From Fibrobacteria bacterium (lineage in GTDB: Bacteria; Fibrobacterota; Fibrobacteria; UBA11236), in assembly GCA_025360005.1 (NCBI GenBank), contig JANYDA010000009.1:124001-188000 (forward strand): DNA of 64,000 nt, in the 5' to 3' direction. Positions 43,026 through 51,199 of this stretch are shown one piece after another; the stretch's first letter is position 1, and each line of letters starts with the position of its first letter. Below the pieces are notes generated by a model. That model ran no database searches, had not been told where the DNA came from, and saw nothing but the letters and a program-made list of their open reading frames with translations. Both the position numbers and the translations under genes were made by a program.

Positions 43026-44858
43026 TCAGGCTCCTTGGCCGTCCCCGGCCGCTTGCAATGTGAATGAGAAGGTGGTCCCCTTGCCTTCCGCGCTGGTCAC
43101 ACCCATTTCCCCGCCATGGGCCTCCACCACTTCCTTGGCGATGGCGAGCCCCAGACCCGCTCCGCCCGGTTCGCCTTCGCGGGTGCCGCGGTAGAACTTT
43201 TCGAAAACCCTGGGCATTTCCGAGGCCGGTATGCCCACTCCGGTATCCGCCACGCTGAACAGCACGGCTTGGCCGCGGGCGGCGGCGCGGATTTCCACGC
43301 GGCCGCCGGCAGGCGTGTATTTCAACGCGTTGGTAAGCAGGTTGGCGAGAATCAGGTGGACGCGGGAAGGATCCGCGGAAACCTTGGGCAGCGCCGCATC
43401 CGCCGCATGGTCGAGCTTGATGCCCTTGTCCTGGAAGGCATGCCGGACCGCATCCAACGACTGGAGGATCAAATCCTGGGCATCCATGGGCTGCAGTTTC
43501 ATCTTGAGATTGCCGGAGCGGATGCGGCCGATGTCCAGCAGGCCTTCGATGATCCGGTGCAAGCGTTCCGTATCCTCGCGCGCGGTCACCAGCAGGTCGG
43601 CCTGGCGCGGGTTCAGTTCCCCAACCTTTTCATCCAAAAGCAGATGGACCGCCATCCTCACCGAGGTCAGCCGGGTCTTGAGTTCATGGGACACGGTCGC
43701 CAGCAGATCGCTTTTGCTTTCGTCAAGCTTCCGCAATGCCGTTACGTCGGCCAGCACCAGGGTCATGCCGTTGAGCAGCTTGGACTCATCCAGGATGGGA
43801 ATGAGATGGGGCAGGAAAAAACGCTCATTCCCGTCGGGGAAAACCTGGATGGCGGACTGGTAGCCTTCCGGGTTGAAGGCGCGCAGATGCTCCCCCACTT
43901 TCCGGAACAACGGTTTGAGCCAATCCAATCCCAGCGAATCCACGTGGGTGCCGGGTTTGATCGCGAACAGGGATTGCGCCGGATTGTTGGACATCTCGAT
44001 CGTCCCGTCCGCGCTGATGACGGCCACGGCGTCCGGCAGGCTGTTGATCGCCATTTGCGTTGTCTTTTGGGTGCGCATCAATTTCGCCTGGTCCGTCCTC
44101 CGGAATTCCCGCAGCCGCGCGGTCATGGCGTTGAAGGCTTCCGCCAACTGCCCCAACTCATCCCGCGACTTGGCCTCCAAAGCCAGGTCCAGATTGCCCC
44201 GTTCGATTTCCTGCGCGGATCGCGTCAGGGTCCGCAGCGGCTTCAGGATTGCCTTGCCCAGGAGGTAGAAGAAGAGCAGCACCAGGGCCGCTCCGGAGGT
44301 CAGCAGCAACGTCATGGCCTTGCGGGCGGCCCGCGCTTCCGCGCGCACTTGGCCGTCCGTGGAAAGGACGTTCCGGGAATTCACATCCGCGATGGAGCTG
44401 GCATGGCTCCGGATCGCTTGGAAATACGGCCTCACCGCTTTCAGGTAGTAACTCCGGCGTTCCCCTATCGATCGTTGCGACGGGGGCATTCCCGCATAGT
44501 TGGCGGCAAAGGATTCCCAGGCGATAGCCAGACTGTCGGTAAAAGCCTTTTCGCCGCGGACGGTCACATTGCCTTTTTGGAAATCCAGGCTGCGGTTGAA
44601 TGTCCGGATCTCGGATTTGACCGCGGCCGTGTCGAGATCGGCGTTTTCCCAGAGGCTTTCCAACAGAGTCTGGTTCATTTCCTCCGCCGCCTGCCGCATC
44701 TCCCGGCTGGCGTTGATACTGGTGAGGTTTTCCCGGAAGATCCGATCGAAAGATTGGGAGACCCTTTCGATGACTACGCTCCCCAGTCCGGCTATCGTGA
44801 CAAGCAGTAGGGAGAGGCAAGCGAAGGCTATCAGGAGTTTATGGCGGAGTCCGAGCAT
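43026..44858 (-). CDS. Membrane histidine kinase of the Kdp system (HAMP-PAS-HisKA)
   Basis: 610 residues. The first membrane helix is about 4-30 and an extracytoplasmic four-helix sensor is about 31-180. The second membrane helix is near 183-205, HAMP near 205-255, and PAS near 265-375 (INSLPDAVAVISADGTIEMS). HisKA has ATVSHELKTRLTSVRM with His391. The HATPase domain has NLLTNALKYTPAGG, VADTGVGIP, and GAGLGLAIAKEVVEAHGG. The H-box Pro (SHELKTPLTS in relatives) is Arg, from a CCG to CGG type change at 43671-43673. I chose 44858 because the helix follows at once and a candidate sigma54 promoter sits directly upstream; longer starts (44936, 44981) are possible. It pairs with the regulator at 45027. 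Confidence 0.9.
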   Translation of the reverse strand: MLGLRHKLLIAFACLSLLLVTIAGLGSVVIERVSQSFDRIFRENLTSINASREMRQAAEEMNQTLLESLWENADLDTAAVKSEIRTFNRSLDFQKGNVTVRGEKAFTDSLAIAWESFAANYAGMPPSQRSIGERRSYYLKAVRPYFQAIRSHASSIADVNSRNVLSTDGQVRAEARAARKAMTLLLTSGAALVLLFFYLLGKAILKPLRTLTRSAQEIERGNLDLALEAKSRDELGQLAEAFNAMTARLREFRRTDQAKLMRTQKTTQMAINSLPDAVAVISADGTIEMSNNPAQSLFAIKPGTHVDSLGLDWLKPLFRKVGEHLRAFNPEGYQSAIQVFPDGNERFFLPHLIPILDESKLLNGMTLVLADVTALRKLDESKSDLLATVSHELKTRLTSVRMAVHLLLDEKVGELNPRQADLLVTAREDTERLHRIIEGLLDIGRIRSGNLKMKLQPMDAQDLILQSLDAVRHAFQDKGIKLDHAADAALPKVSADPSRVHLILANLLTNALKYTPAGGRVEIRAAARGQAVLFSVADTGVGIPASEMPRVFEKFYRGTREGEPGGAGLGLAIAKEVVEAHGGEMGVTSAEGKGTTFSFTLQAAGDGQGA

Positions 44859-44870
44859 GCGTCCGGCTAG

Positions 44871-44887
44871 TGCAATTGGAATGCCAA
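44871..44887 (-). promoter_or_regulatory. Candidate sigma54 (-24/-12) promoter of the histidine-kinase/kdp operon
   Basis: On the minus strand TTGGCAT (44881-44887) and TTGCA (44871-44875) carry the GG and GC dinucleotides exactly 10 bases apart. This fits the TGGCAC-N5-TTGCA consensus with a single mismatch. It lies 13 bases before the proposed ATG at 44858, so a transcript would begin almost at the start codon. The operon's own regulator (45027-46403) is a sigma54-type activator. A perfect hairpin CATCGCC/GGCGATG (44934-44940 with 44949-44955) stands further upstream between regulator and kinase. Confidence 0.55.
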
Positions 44888-45026
44888 CCGGAGTAGGGGT
44901 TAGGAGCCGGGTTAGATAGGCTTGGCGCCTTTGCATCGCCGCTTCGCAGGCGATGAAAATCGCGAAGCTTGCACTTTGCAAGAACGGGCGGGAGCCGCCT
45001 TGCAGACTGCAATCAGGGGTTCCGGG

Positions 45027-46403
45027 CTAGATGCCGTATTTCTTGCGCCGGCGCCACAAGGTGGCGGCATCGATGCCCAGGATCCGCGCCGCCTCGTCCA
45101 GGGATTTGGCGGCGGCCAGGATATGGCGGATATGCGCCTCTTCCAATTTATCCAAGGAAACGTCCGCGCCCACGTGGACGGGGCCTTCGCCATTGCCGGG
45201 TTTCAAGCCCAGTTCCGCGAGGCCTATCCGCGGTCCCCGCGCGATGATGGAGGCGCGTTCGATGACGTTGCGGAGCTCGCGGATATTGCCCTGCCAGGCA
45301 TGCGCCTTCATGGTCTGCATGGCCTCCTCGGTGAAGCCGTGGAATTGCCGCTGGTTCTTGCCTGCGTAGAAGGCCAGGAAGCGATGGGCCAGCAACGGGA
45401 TGTCCTCGGCCCTTTCGCGCAGCGGCGGTAATTCGATCTGGACCACGTTGAGCCGATACAGCAAATCCTCCCGGAACCGTCCCGTCTTGGCAAGGGCATC
45501 CAGATCCAGGTTGGAGGCGGCCAGGATGCGGATATCCGCCTTGCGGGTGGCGCTTTCGCCCACGCGCTCGTATTCATGCTCCTGCAGAAAGCGCAACAGC
45601 TTGGGCTGCACTTGCACGGGAAGATCCCCGATCTCGTCCAGGAACAGCGTGCCGCCGTCGTTGGCGGCGATGCGGCCGGGATGATCGCGCAGGGCCCCGG
45701 TGAAGGCGCCGCGCGCATGGCCGAACAACTCGCTTTCCAAAAGTTCCGCCGACAGGGAAGGGCAGGAGACCACGCCGAAGGGACGCGCCGCGCGCGCGCT
45801 CCAGGTATGGATGAGGCGCGCCAATACGCTTTTGCCCGTGCCGCTCTCGCCGCGGATAAGCACTCCCGCGTCCGTGGGCGCCACTTGCCGGGCCAGGGTA
45901 AGGGCCCTCTGCATGCCGTTGCTTTTGCTGTCCAGATCCGTGCCCGCATCGTCTTTGTCCGCGGCGGCTCCCAGCGCGGCCACGCCCGCTTCCGCCCGTT
46001 TGGTTTCCAAGGCGCGCGCAGCGATGCCCCGCACTTGTTCGGGGGTGAAGGGTTTGGGCAGATAGTCCACGGCCCCCAAGCGCATGGCTTCCACGGCCGT
46101 TTCCACGGAGGCATAGGCGGTGATGATGACGATCTTGATCCAGGGGCTGCCGGCGATGAAGTCGGCGATGAAGTCGGTTCCTTTCTCCGTGCCCAGGCGC
46201 AGGTCCAGGAAGAGGAGATCGAAGGCGTGCAGGGAAGCCTGCTGCAGGCCGTCGCGGCCGTTGCTGACGGAGACCACCCGATGGCCTTCCACTTCCAGGG
46301 CCATGGCCAGGGTCTTGCGGATATTGGCCTCATCATCCACGATAAGGATGTTTAGGCCGGCGCCGGGATTGGATCGCGGCCCCGGTTTCTGCTTGTCGGA
46401 CAT
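45027..46403 (-). CDS. Sigma54-dependent response regulator of the Kdp locus (NtrC family)
   Basis: 458 residues. The receiver domain spans about 17-130 with phosphoacceptor Asp67 in LLFLDLRLG and acidic pocket VDDE. The AAA+ domain has GESGTGKS, HARGAFTGALRD (the sigma54-contacting GAFTGA loop) and TLFLDEIGD. The C-terminal Fis-type helix-turn-helix is LDEAARILGIDAATLWRRR. Most Kdp loci use an OmpR-type KdpE; a sigma54-type regulator here is the less common arrangement seen in Bacteroidota-like Kdp loci. It is 168 bases before the kinase gene. Confidence 0.94.
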   Translation of the reverse strand: MSDKQKPGPRSNPGAGLNILIVDDEANIRKTLAMALEVEGHRVVSVSNGRDGLQQASLHAFDLLFLDLRLGTEKGTDFIADFIAGSPWIKIVIITAYASVETAVEAMRLGAVDYLPKPFTPEQVRGIAARALETKRAEAGVAALGAAADKDDAGTDLDSKSNGMQRALTLARQVAPTDAGVLIRGESGTGKSVLARLIHTWSARAARPFGVVSCPSLSAELLESELFGHARGAFTGALRDHPGRIAANDGGTLFLDEIGDLPVQVQPKLLRFLQEHEYERVGESATRKADIRILAASNLDLDALAKTGRFREDLLYRLNVVQIELPPLRERAEDIPLLAHRFLAFYAGKNQRQFHGFTEEAMQTMKAHAWQGNIRELRNVIERASIIARGPRIGLAELGLKPGNGEGPVHVGADVSLDKLEEAHIRHILAAAKSLDEAARILGIDAATLWRRRKKYGI

Positions 46404-46459
46404 GCCGGGAAAACTAGGAATATCGCGGTGATATTACTGCTTCGATTTCGCGGGCCGGC

Positions 46460-47404
46460 CTACTTAGCCCTTGCGAAAGCCGCGGCGGTTTCCTTCACGC
46501 CTTGCGCGTAGGGCGTGGTCCGGAAGGCGAAGCGCTTATCGAACTTGGAGGAATCGAAAATATACTCCCTGTCGTATTGATACATCATCTCCGGGAATTC
46601 CCGCATGATGGGCATGAACAACCCCAGCATCCTCATCAGCCATACCGGCAGCAGGGAAACCCCGGCGGAGCCGCCCATCTCCTTGGCGAACAAAGCCGCC
46701 AATTGCGCGCCGGTAAGCGCATCGGGGTCTGTCGGCAGATGCCAGACCTGCCCATAGGTATCTTCTGCGTTACCCAGGACGGCGGTGGCCTTAGCCGCGT
46801 CCGGCGTATAGGTGAGGGAATGCCTTTTGCCGGCGTCCATCATCCAGTTCGCCTTCTTGCCTTTGGCCAGGTTCTTGCAGATCATTTCCGTGACCAGGCT
46901 TTTCAGGTTGTCCGGCCCGTAGAAATCGGCGGAGCGCGCGATCAGAGCCTGCAGGCCTTTGCCGCGGGTAGCCGCCATGAGCATGTCGGAGATTTCCTTG
47001 CGCACCGCCCCTTTCTTGCTGGGCGGGTTGATGGGGGATGCTTCCGTCATATGCGGGATGGCTTCCTTATCGTACATGTATACGTTGTCGAAGAAGACCA
47101 GCTTGGCCCGGTGCTTGACGCAGGCGTCGATGACCGCGCGCATCAGCCTGGGCCAGGCCTCCCGCCAGACGTTCAGGTTATAATCGAAGCCCACCATCAG
47201 GTAGACGATGGCCGATCCCGCCACCGCCGCGTCCACCTGTTCCGGCTTGGACAGATCCGCCGGGAACAGTTCATCGCCCGCATTGACCTTGCGGGGAGCG
47301 CGGCTCACCAGGCGGATGCTGTCCGTATAGGCCGCGAGTTCCCGGGCTAACGGGGCCCCGATGGTTCCGTTCGCTCCCAAGATGGTTCGCCTCTTCCCTT
47401 GCAT
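46460..47404 (-). CDS. NAD-dependent epimerase/dehydratase-family protein
   Basis: 314 residues. An extended SDR (atypical) fold: nucleotide motif TILGANGTIGAPLARELA (Gly-x-x-Gly-x-x-Gly near 8-15). AIVYLMVGFDYNLNVW and KLVFFDNVYMYDKEAIPH carry the YxxxK-region equivalents, and RSADFYGPDNLKSL is the substrate side. The start at 47404 has a strong AAAGGAGG site 6 bases upstream; the frame to 47488 has no such support. It is 56 bases upstream of the Kdp response regulator on the same strand, but no metabolic link is obvious. Substrate unknown. Confidence 0.85.
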   Translation of the reverse strand: MQGKRRTILGANGTIGAPLARELAAYTDSIRLVSRAPRKVNAGDELFPADLSKPEQVDAAVAGSAIVYLMVGFDYNLNVWREAWPRLMRAVIDACVKHRAKLVFFDNVYMYDKEAIPHMTEASPINPPSKKGAVRKEISDMLMAATRGKGLQALIARSADFYGPDNLKSLVTEMICKNLAKGKKANWMMDAGKRHSLTYTPDAAKATAVLGNAEDTYGQVWHLPTDPDALTGAQLAALFAKEMGGSAGVSLLPVWLMRMLGLFMPIMREFPEMMYQYDREYIFDSSKFDKRFAFRTTPYAQGVKETAAAFARAK

Positions 47405-47579
47405 ACATGCCTCCTTTCCCGCCCGCCCGTGCGGGCTCGATCGCTTTCCAAAATAGTTCGTCCCGCGGCAAAGAGGGACACTGGCCATGAGGATTCAGCC
47501 CGCCCTCTAGCGGCAAAGTTTTTCGCGTCTTTGGGGTTTTTCGATTTGCGCGCTCCCCGTTCCCTGGGCCCGGCCGTTG

Positions 47580-47588
47580 TGGTATACT
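47580..47588 (+). promoter_or_regulatory. Extended -10 promoter for the SPFH gene
   Basis: TGGTATACT at 47580-47588 has the TGn extension and a -10 box matching 5 of 6 positions. It lies about 55 bases before the SPFH start, in the 239-base divergent gap (47405-47643). No good -35 box is present, which is normal for extended -10 promoters. The rest of the gap shows nothing further except a T-rich stretch near 47518-47550. Confidence 0.4.
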
Positions 47589-47643
47589 AAACGGACGGTT
47601 TTCGGCTTTCCCGAATCCCGCTGTTTCGATGAAAGGCGACCCC

Positions 47644-48639
47644 ATGGGACTATTCGATCCGATCCGCAGGCAGCTTCGCTCCGTGATAGAATGGGAGAAC
47701 CCCGCCGAAGGCGAACTCTTCCGCAAATGGTCAGACGACGGGGACGAAATCAAGAACGCATCCAAGCTCATCGCCAATCCCGGCCAGGGTTGCATCTTCG
47801 TCTATGAAGGCAGGATCCGCAACGTGCTGGAGCGGGAGGGCATGATTGATCTGGCTACCGCCAACATCCCTTTCTGGACCACCCTCACCAAGACCATGCA
47901 ATCCTTCGAGAGCGAGCATAAGGTGGGCCTTTATTTCTTCCGCCGCACGCGCATCCTCAACCAGAAATGGGGCACCACCGCGCCCATCAAATATCAGGAT
48001 CCGGAATTCGGATTTCCCGTGGCGCTCAGGGCTTTCGGGAATTTCGCCTGCCAAATCATGGAACCGGAAAAATTCTTCCTCAACATCGTGGGCGCGAGCG
48101 ACCGCTATCTGGTTTCGGATTTGCGCGAGGCCTTGCTCAGCCTGTTGGTGCCCTGCATCGGAGAATACCTGGCGGAAAAAAAGCTGGCCTACATCGAGGT
48201 CGATTCCCGCCGGCACGAGATAGCCGCCGGGGCCTTGCAGCGCTTGGGTCCGGACTTCGCCAAGCTGGGTTTCGCCATCACCGATTTCCGCATCGAAGGC
48301 ACCGATTTCGACGATGGCACCAAGCAGCGCATCGGAGAGATTTCCGATAAGCTAGCGGATAGGCATGCGGCGGACAAGTTGGGGATTTCCTACGGGGAAT
48401 TGCAGAAACTGATGGCCCTGCGCGAAGCGGCGCGCAACGAAGGCGGGGCCGCGGGCGTGATGCTGGGGGCCGGCGCGGGATCGGGATTGGGAGGAATGCT
48501 GGCCGCCGGGGGTACGGCGGCGGAGGCGTCGGAAGGGTCGCTCTCCCGGTTGCGCAAGCTGAAGGGCCTGCTCGACGAGAAATTGATTTCCGATTCCGAA
48601 TTCGACGCCAAGAAGGCGGAGATCCTGAAGACGCTATGA
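47644..48639 (+). CDS. SPFH-domain protein of the YdjI type with C-terminal SHOCT-like helix
   Basis: 331 residues. It begins MGLFDPIRRQLRSVIEW, the YdjI-type opening of SPFH virion-core-like proteins. The SPFH domain (about 25-225) includes QGCIFVYEGRIRNVL, TKTMQSFESEHKVGLYFF and KLAYIEVDSRRHEI. A Gly/Ala-rich stretch (about 270-300) leads to a short SHOCT-type helix at the C-terminus (RLRKLKGLLDEKLISDSEFD). The start is the ATG at 47644 with AAGGCGA upstream; the ATG at 47629 lacks a ribosome site. Family members work with PspA-type membrane-stress proteins. It is followed 37 bases later by a zinc-ribbon gene. Confidence 0.85.
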   Translation: MGLFDPIRRQLRSVIEWENPAEGELFRKWSDDGDEIKNASKLIANPGQGCIFVYEGRIRNVLEREGMIDLATANIPFWTTLTKTMQSFESEHKVGLYFFRRTRILNQKWGTTAPIKYQDPEFGFPVALRAFGNFACQIMEPEKFFLNIVGASDRYLVSDLREALLSLLVPCIGEYLAEKKLAYIEVDSRRHEIAAGALQRLGPDFAKLGFAITDFRIEGTDFDDGTKQRIGEISDKLADRHAADKLGISYGELQKLMALREAARNEGGAAGVMLGAGAGSGLGGMLAAGGTAAEASEGSLSRLRKLKGLLDEKLISDSEFDAKKAEILKTL

Positions 48640-48676
48640 ACCCTCAAACCTTTCCGGTCCTGCGGCCCTTGTCCGG

Positions 48677-49327
48677 ATGGACGCCATGAACCGTTGCCGG
48701 AATTGCGCCGCGCCATTGCAAGCCTTTCAAGGGCGCTGCGAATATTGCGGCTCCAGCAACGACATCGATAGGGAACTGCTGATCCGCGATCCCGGCGCGC
48801 CGGGCCGGCCCGACGCAGCGGTTTCCAAATACCCATGTCCGGCCTGCGGCGGCGCGATGAAGAACCTGGATCTGGGAAACCCGGGGGGAGAACCCGTATC
48901 GGCCGATCAATGCGGCCAATGCTTCGGCCTGTTCTTCCCTTTCTACAAACTGGAAGCCGTGCTCAACGATCTTTCCAAATACGGATTTCTGACCGATGCC
49001 AAGCGCCTGGAGGATCTGAGCCGCAACGCGGTCGCCGAGACCGGCGTCGCCTACCGCAAATGCCCGGTATGCGCCAAGCTCATGAACCGGATCAATTTCG
49101 GCCAGCGTAGCGGCGTGGTTACCGATCAATGCCACGGGCATGGAGTATGGCTGGATTCCGGCGAACTGCGGCGTCTGGTGGAGTGGCGCAATTCCGGCGG
49201 GCAATTGCACGATGAATTGTACCGGAAGCAAATGGAAGCAGAGCGCCTAAAAAGGGAGCAGCGCGAGAAGGAAAAGGTGGCCCGGTACAAGCGCGAAGCC
49301 AATAGCCGGGATGGGGTGGGGTACTAA
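48677..49327 (+). CDS. Double zinc-ribbon (TFIIB-like) protein
   Basis: 216 residues carrying three cysteine clusters. An N-terminal ribbon is CRNCAAPLQAFQGRCEYCG. A zf-TFIIB-type motif is CPACGGAMKNLDLG...CGQCFGLFF (about 50-90). A second copy is KCPVCAKLMNRINFG... with CHGHGVWLDSGELRRLV (about 130-170). A basic, coiled-coil-like C-terminus (about 175-212) is rich in Lys, Arg and Glu. Such ribbons are found next to YdjI-type SPFH proteins and likely bind zinc as an adaptor; this is inference. It starts 37 bases after the SPFH gene. Confidence 0.8.
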   Translation: MDAMNRCRNCAAPLQAFQGRCEYCGSSNDIDRELLIRDPGAPGRPDAAVSKYPCPACGGAMKNLDLGNPGGEPVSADQCGQCFGLFFPFYKLEAVLNDLSKYGFLTDAKRLEDLSRNAVAETGVAYRKCPVCAKLMNRINFGQRSGVVTDQCHGHGVWLDSGELRRLVEWRNSGGQLHDELYRKQMEAERLKREQREKEKVARYKREANSRDGVGY

Positions 49328-49360
49328 GGGACGAAGAGGACTCCGCACCGGACGGGTGAG

Positions 49361-50125
49361 CTACGCTTCCTTTCGAGAGGCATCCGTAAATTTCCCGGGG
49401 AAGAGATCTAAAAAGTAGTTCCAACCTTTCTCGTGCCCTCTTCCACCGTCAGTATCGGGAAGGCCGGAATGCACGAGAGTCATCAGGGTGCCTTCCACTT
49501 GTTCCTTAAAGGTCACCGTTACCATCGACTCCAGGCCTGAGGTATTCGGGGACATCCAGGTATGCTGGATTCGTCCCGGCCGCTCCATCTCCGTAAATCT
49601 CCCGTAATGGGGAGTCCCCTTGATGGCCCAATAAAAGAATCCGTCTACATGTGGATTCAAAAGCAGCTTGTCGGCCATATTCCAGGGATTGCCCGGAATC
49701 TTTGGATCCAGCCACGCATCGAACACCTCACCGGGAGAGGCCGGGATTGTCCGTTCAACCTTGACTTCAATGTTCCTCTTCGGTTCACTCATCGCTTCTT
49801 CTCCTTCTTTTTTTTTCTTGTCCTTAAAATACTGCTCAAACAGGTCGAGTTGCTTGTTCCAGAACCGCTCGTACTCAAGCACCCATCCTGCCACCTCGCG
49901 AAGAGGCTCGGGTCGAAATGAAATGAAGACTTCCCGCCCCTGTTTCCTGCGTTCAATAAGCCCGGCTCTTTCCAGCAGCTTAAGGTGTTTCGTCACTGCG
50001 TTCAGCGCGGTGTCAAACGGCTTTGCGACATCCAGGAAGCGGGCAGGACCGTTTGCCAGCTGCCCGATAATCGCCCGTCGAGTCGGGTGGGAAATGGCTG
50101 TCATCACATTCGTCAGTGGATCCAT
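49361..50125 (-). CDS. ArsR-type repressor fused to an SRPBCC (AHSA1-like) domain
   Basis: 254 residues from 50125. An ArsR winged helix covers about residues 1-105 (MTAISHPTRRAIIGQLANG, then AVTKHLKLLERAGLIERR). A Lys/Glu-rich junction (KDKKKKEGEE, about 101-111) leads to an SRPBCC domain (about 115-254, VERTIPASPGEVFDAWLDP and KGWNYFLDL). In many bacteria these are two overlapping genes; here a single frame reads through an A9 run (49808-49816). A start at 50125 is supported by a consensus promoter ending 6 bases before it. A second start at 50179 has a strong ribosome site and would add 18 residues. Base composition is lower in GC than the neighbours, a hint of transfer. Confidence 0.8.
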   Translation of the reverse strand: MDPLTNVMTAISHPTRRAIIGQLANGPARFLDVAKPFDTALNAVTKHLKLLERAGLIERRKQGREVFISFRPEPLREVAGWVLEYERFWNKQLDLFEQYFKDKKKKEGEEAMSEPKRNIEVKVERTIPASPGEVFDAWLDPKIPGNPWNMADKLLLNPHVDGFFYWAIKGTPHYGRFTEMERPGRIQHTWMSPNTSGLESMVTVTFKEQVEGTLMTLVHSGLPDTDGGRGHEKGWNYFLDLFPGKFTDASRKEA

Positions 50126-50131
50126 GTTTAT

Positions 50132-50160
50132 ATTATACCTTATGGTGTAATGTTTGGCAA
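50132..50160 (-). promoter_or_regulatory. Consensus sigma70 promoter giving a possibly leaderless ArsR-SRPBCC mRNA
   Basis: On the minus strand TTGCCA (50155-50160) and a perfect TATAAT (50132-50137) are separated by exactly 17 bases. Only six bases (ATAAAC) separate the -10 box from the ATG at 50123-50125, so transcription would begin at or next to the start codon. The promoter overlaps the only stretch that would encode extra residues if a longer start (50179) were used. It may be autorepressed by the ArsR domain; this is inference. Confidence 0.6.
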
Positions 50161-50233
50161 GTGCTTTCTTTCCTTTCATTTCCCCTTCCTTTCTAACTTG
50201 AGTCCGCAGTCTCCGGACGGAAGGAAATCAAAA

Positions 50234-51031
50234 ATGGAATCCGATCAAATCCGCTTCCTCGACGGCGCCGGCTATGAACGATACATGGGGATTTGGAGCC
50301 GGCTTGCGGGCGCGACTTTCCTCGACTGGCTGGATCCAAAAGCGGGCTTGCGTTGGCTCGACGTGGGTTGCGGCAACGGCGCCTTTACCGAAATGATCGT
50401 CGAACGGTGCGGGCCCGCATCGGTGCAAGGAATAGATCCGTCGGAGGAGCAACTCGCCTTCGCCCGCACGCGCCCTGCCGCGCGCATCTCCCAGTTTCGC
50501 CGGGCCGATGCCATGGCATTGCCCTTCCCCGACGACGCGTTCGATGCGGCGGTCATGCCGCTGGTGATTTTCTTCGTTCCCCAACCGGCCAAGGGCGTGT
50601 CCGAGATGGCGCGGGTGGTTTGCCCGGGCGGCGCCGTCACGGCCTACGCATGGGATTTGACGGGAGGTGGTTTTCCTTACGAGACCTTGCAGGCCGAGAT
50701 GCGCGAGCTGGGCGTTGCCGCCCTGGCCCCGCCGAGCCCCGGCGCCTCCCGCATCGAAGCCCTGCGGGAACTGTGGACGGACGCGGGTTTGGAAGCCGTC
50801 GAAACGCGGGAGATCACCGTGCAACGGACATTCGCCGATTTCGAGGAGTACTGGAAGACCATCTTAATGGGACCGAGCGTGGGTCCTAGGCTCGCGGCGA
50901 TGGCGGTTCCGGATATCGCGCTGCTGCAAACGCGCATGCGCGCGCGCCTTCCGGCCGATGCCTCCGGACGCATCTCGTATAGTGCCCGGGCCAATGCGGT
51001 GAAAGGCCGCGTAGCGAATGGATTTCGCTAA
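50234..51031 (+). CDS. Class I SAM-dependent methyltransferase
   Basis: 265 residues. Motif I is LRWLDVGCGNGAFTEMI (about 43-59), motif II is VQGIDPSEEQL, and post-I ADAMALPFPDDAFDAAVMPL is followed by the UbiE-like VVCPGGAVTAYAWD. It resembles small-molecule (UbiE/Methyltransf_11) methyltransferases. The start ATG at 50234 has AAGGAA upstream; the frame to 49985 lies inside the ArsR gene on the other strand. It is divergent from the ArsR-SRPBCC gene with about a 108-base gap. Substrate unknown. The 168-base gap to the next gene shows nothing I can name. Confidence 0.88.
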   Translation: MESDQIRFLDGAGYERYMGIWSRLAGATFLDWLDPKAGLRWLDVGCGNGAFTEMIVERCGPASVQGIDPSEEQLAFARTRPAARISQFRRADAMALPFPDDAFDAAVMPLVIFFVPQPAKGVSEMARVVCPGGAVTAYAWDLTGGGFPYETLQAEMRELGVAALAPPSPGASRIEALRELWTDAGLEAVETREITVQRTFADFEEYWKTILMGPSVGPRLAAMAVPDIALLQTRMRARLPADASGRISYSARANAVKGRVANGFR

Positions 51032-51199
51032 GGGTCCGTTAAGAAATAACTGCCTTACACCGAGGGCGGATATTCGGCCCACCCATGCGATCCAGGCCAT
51101 AGGGAACCCCGTTATCCGCAACAAAGGCATTTCCCCGCCGCCTCGGTAACTCGGTAACTTGATCGCGAGGGGTAAGGAAATGGGTATCTTTCCCCGATC

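Noticed and set aside
43116-44810. 564-residue open frame on the plus strand
   Set aside because: Antisense to the histidine kinase, which has all motifs. The frame has no family features.
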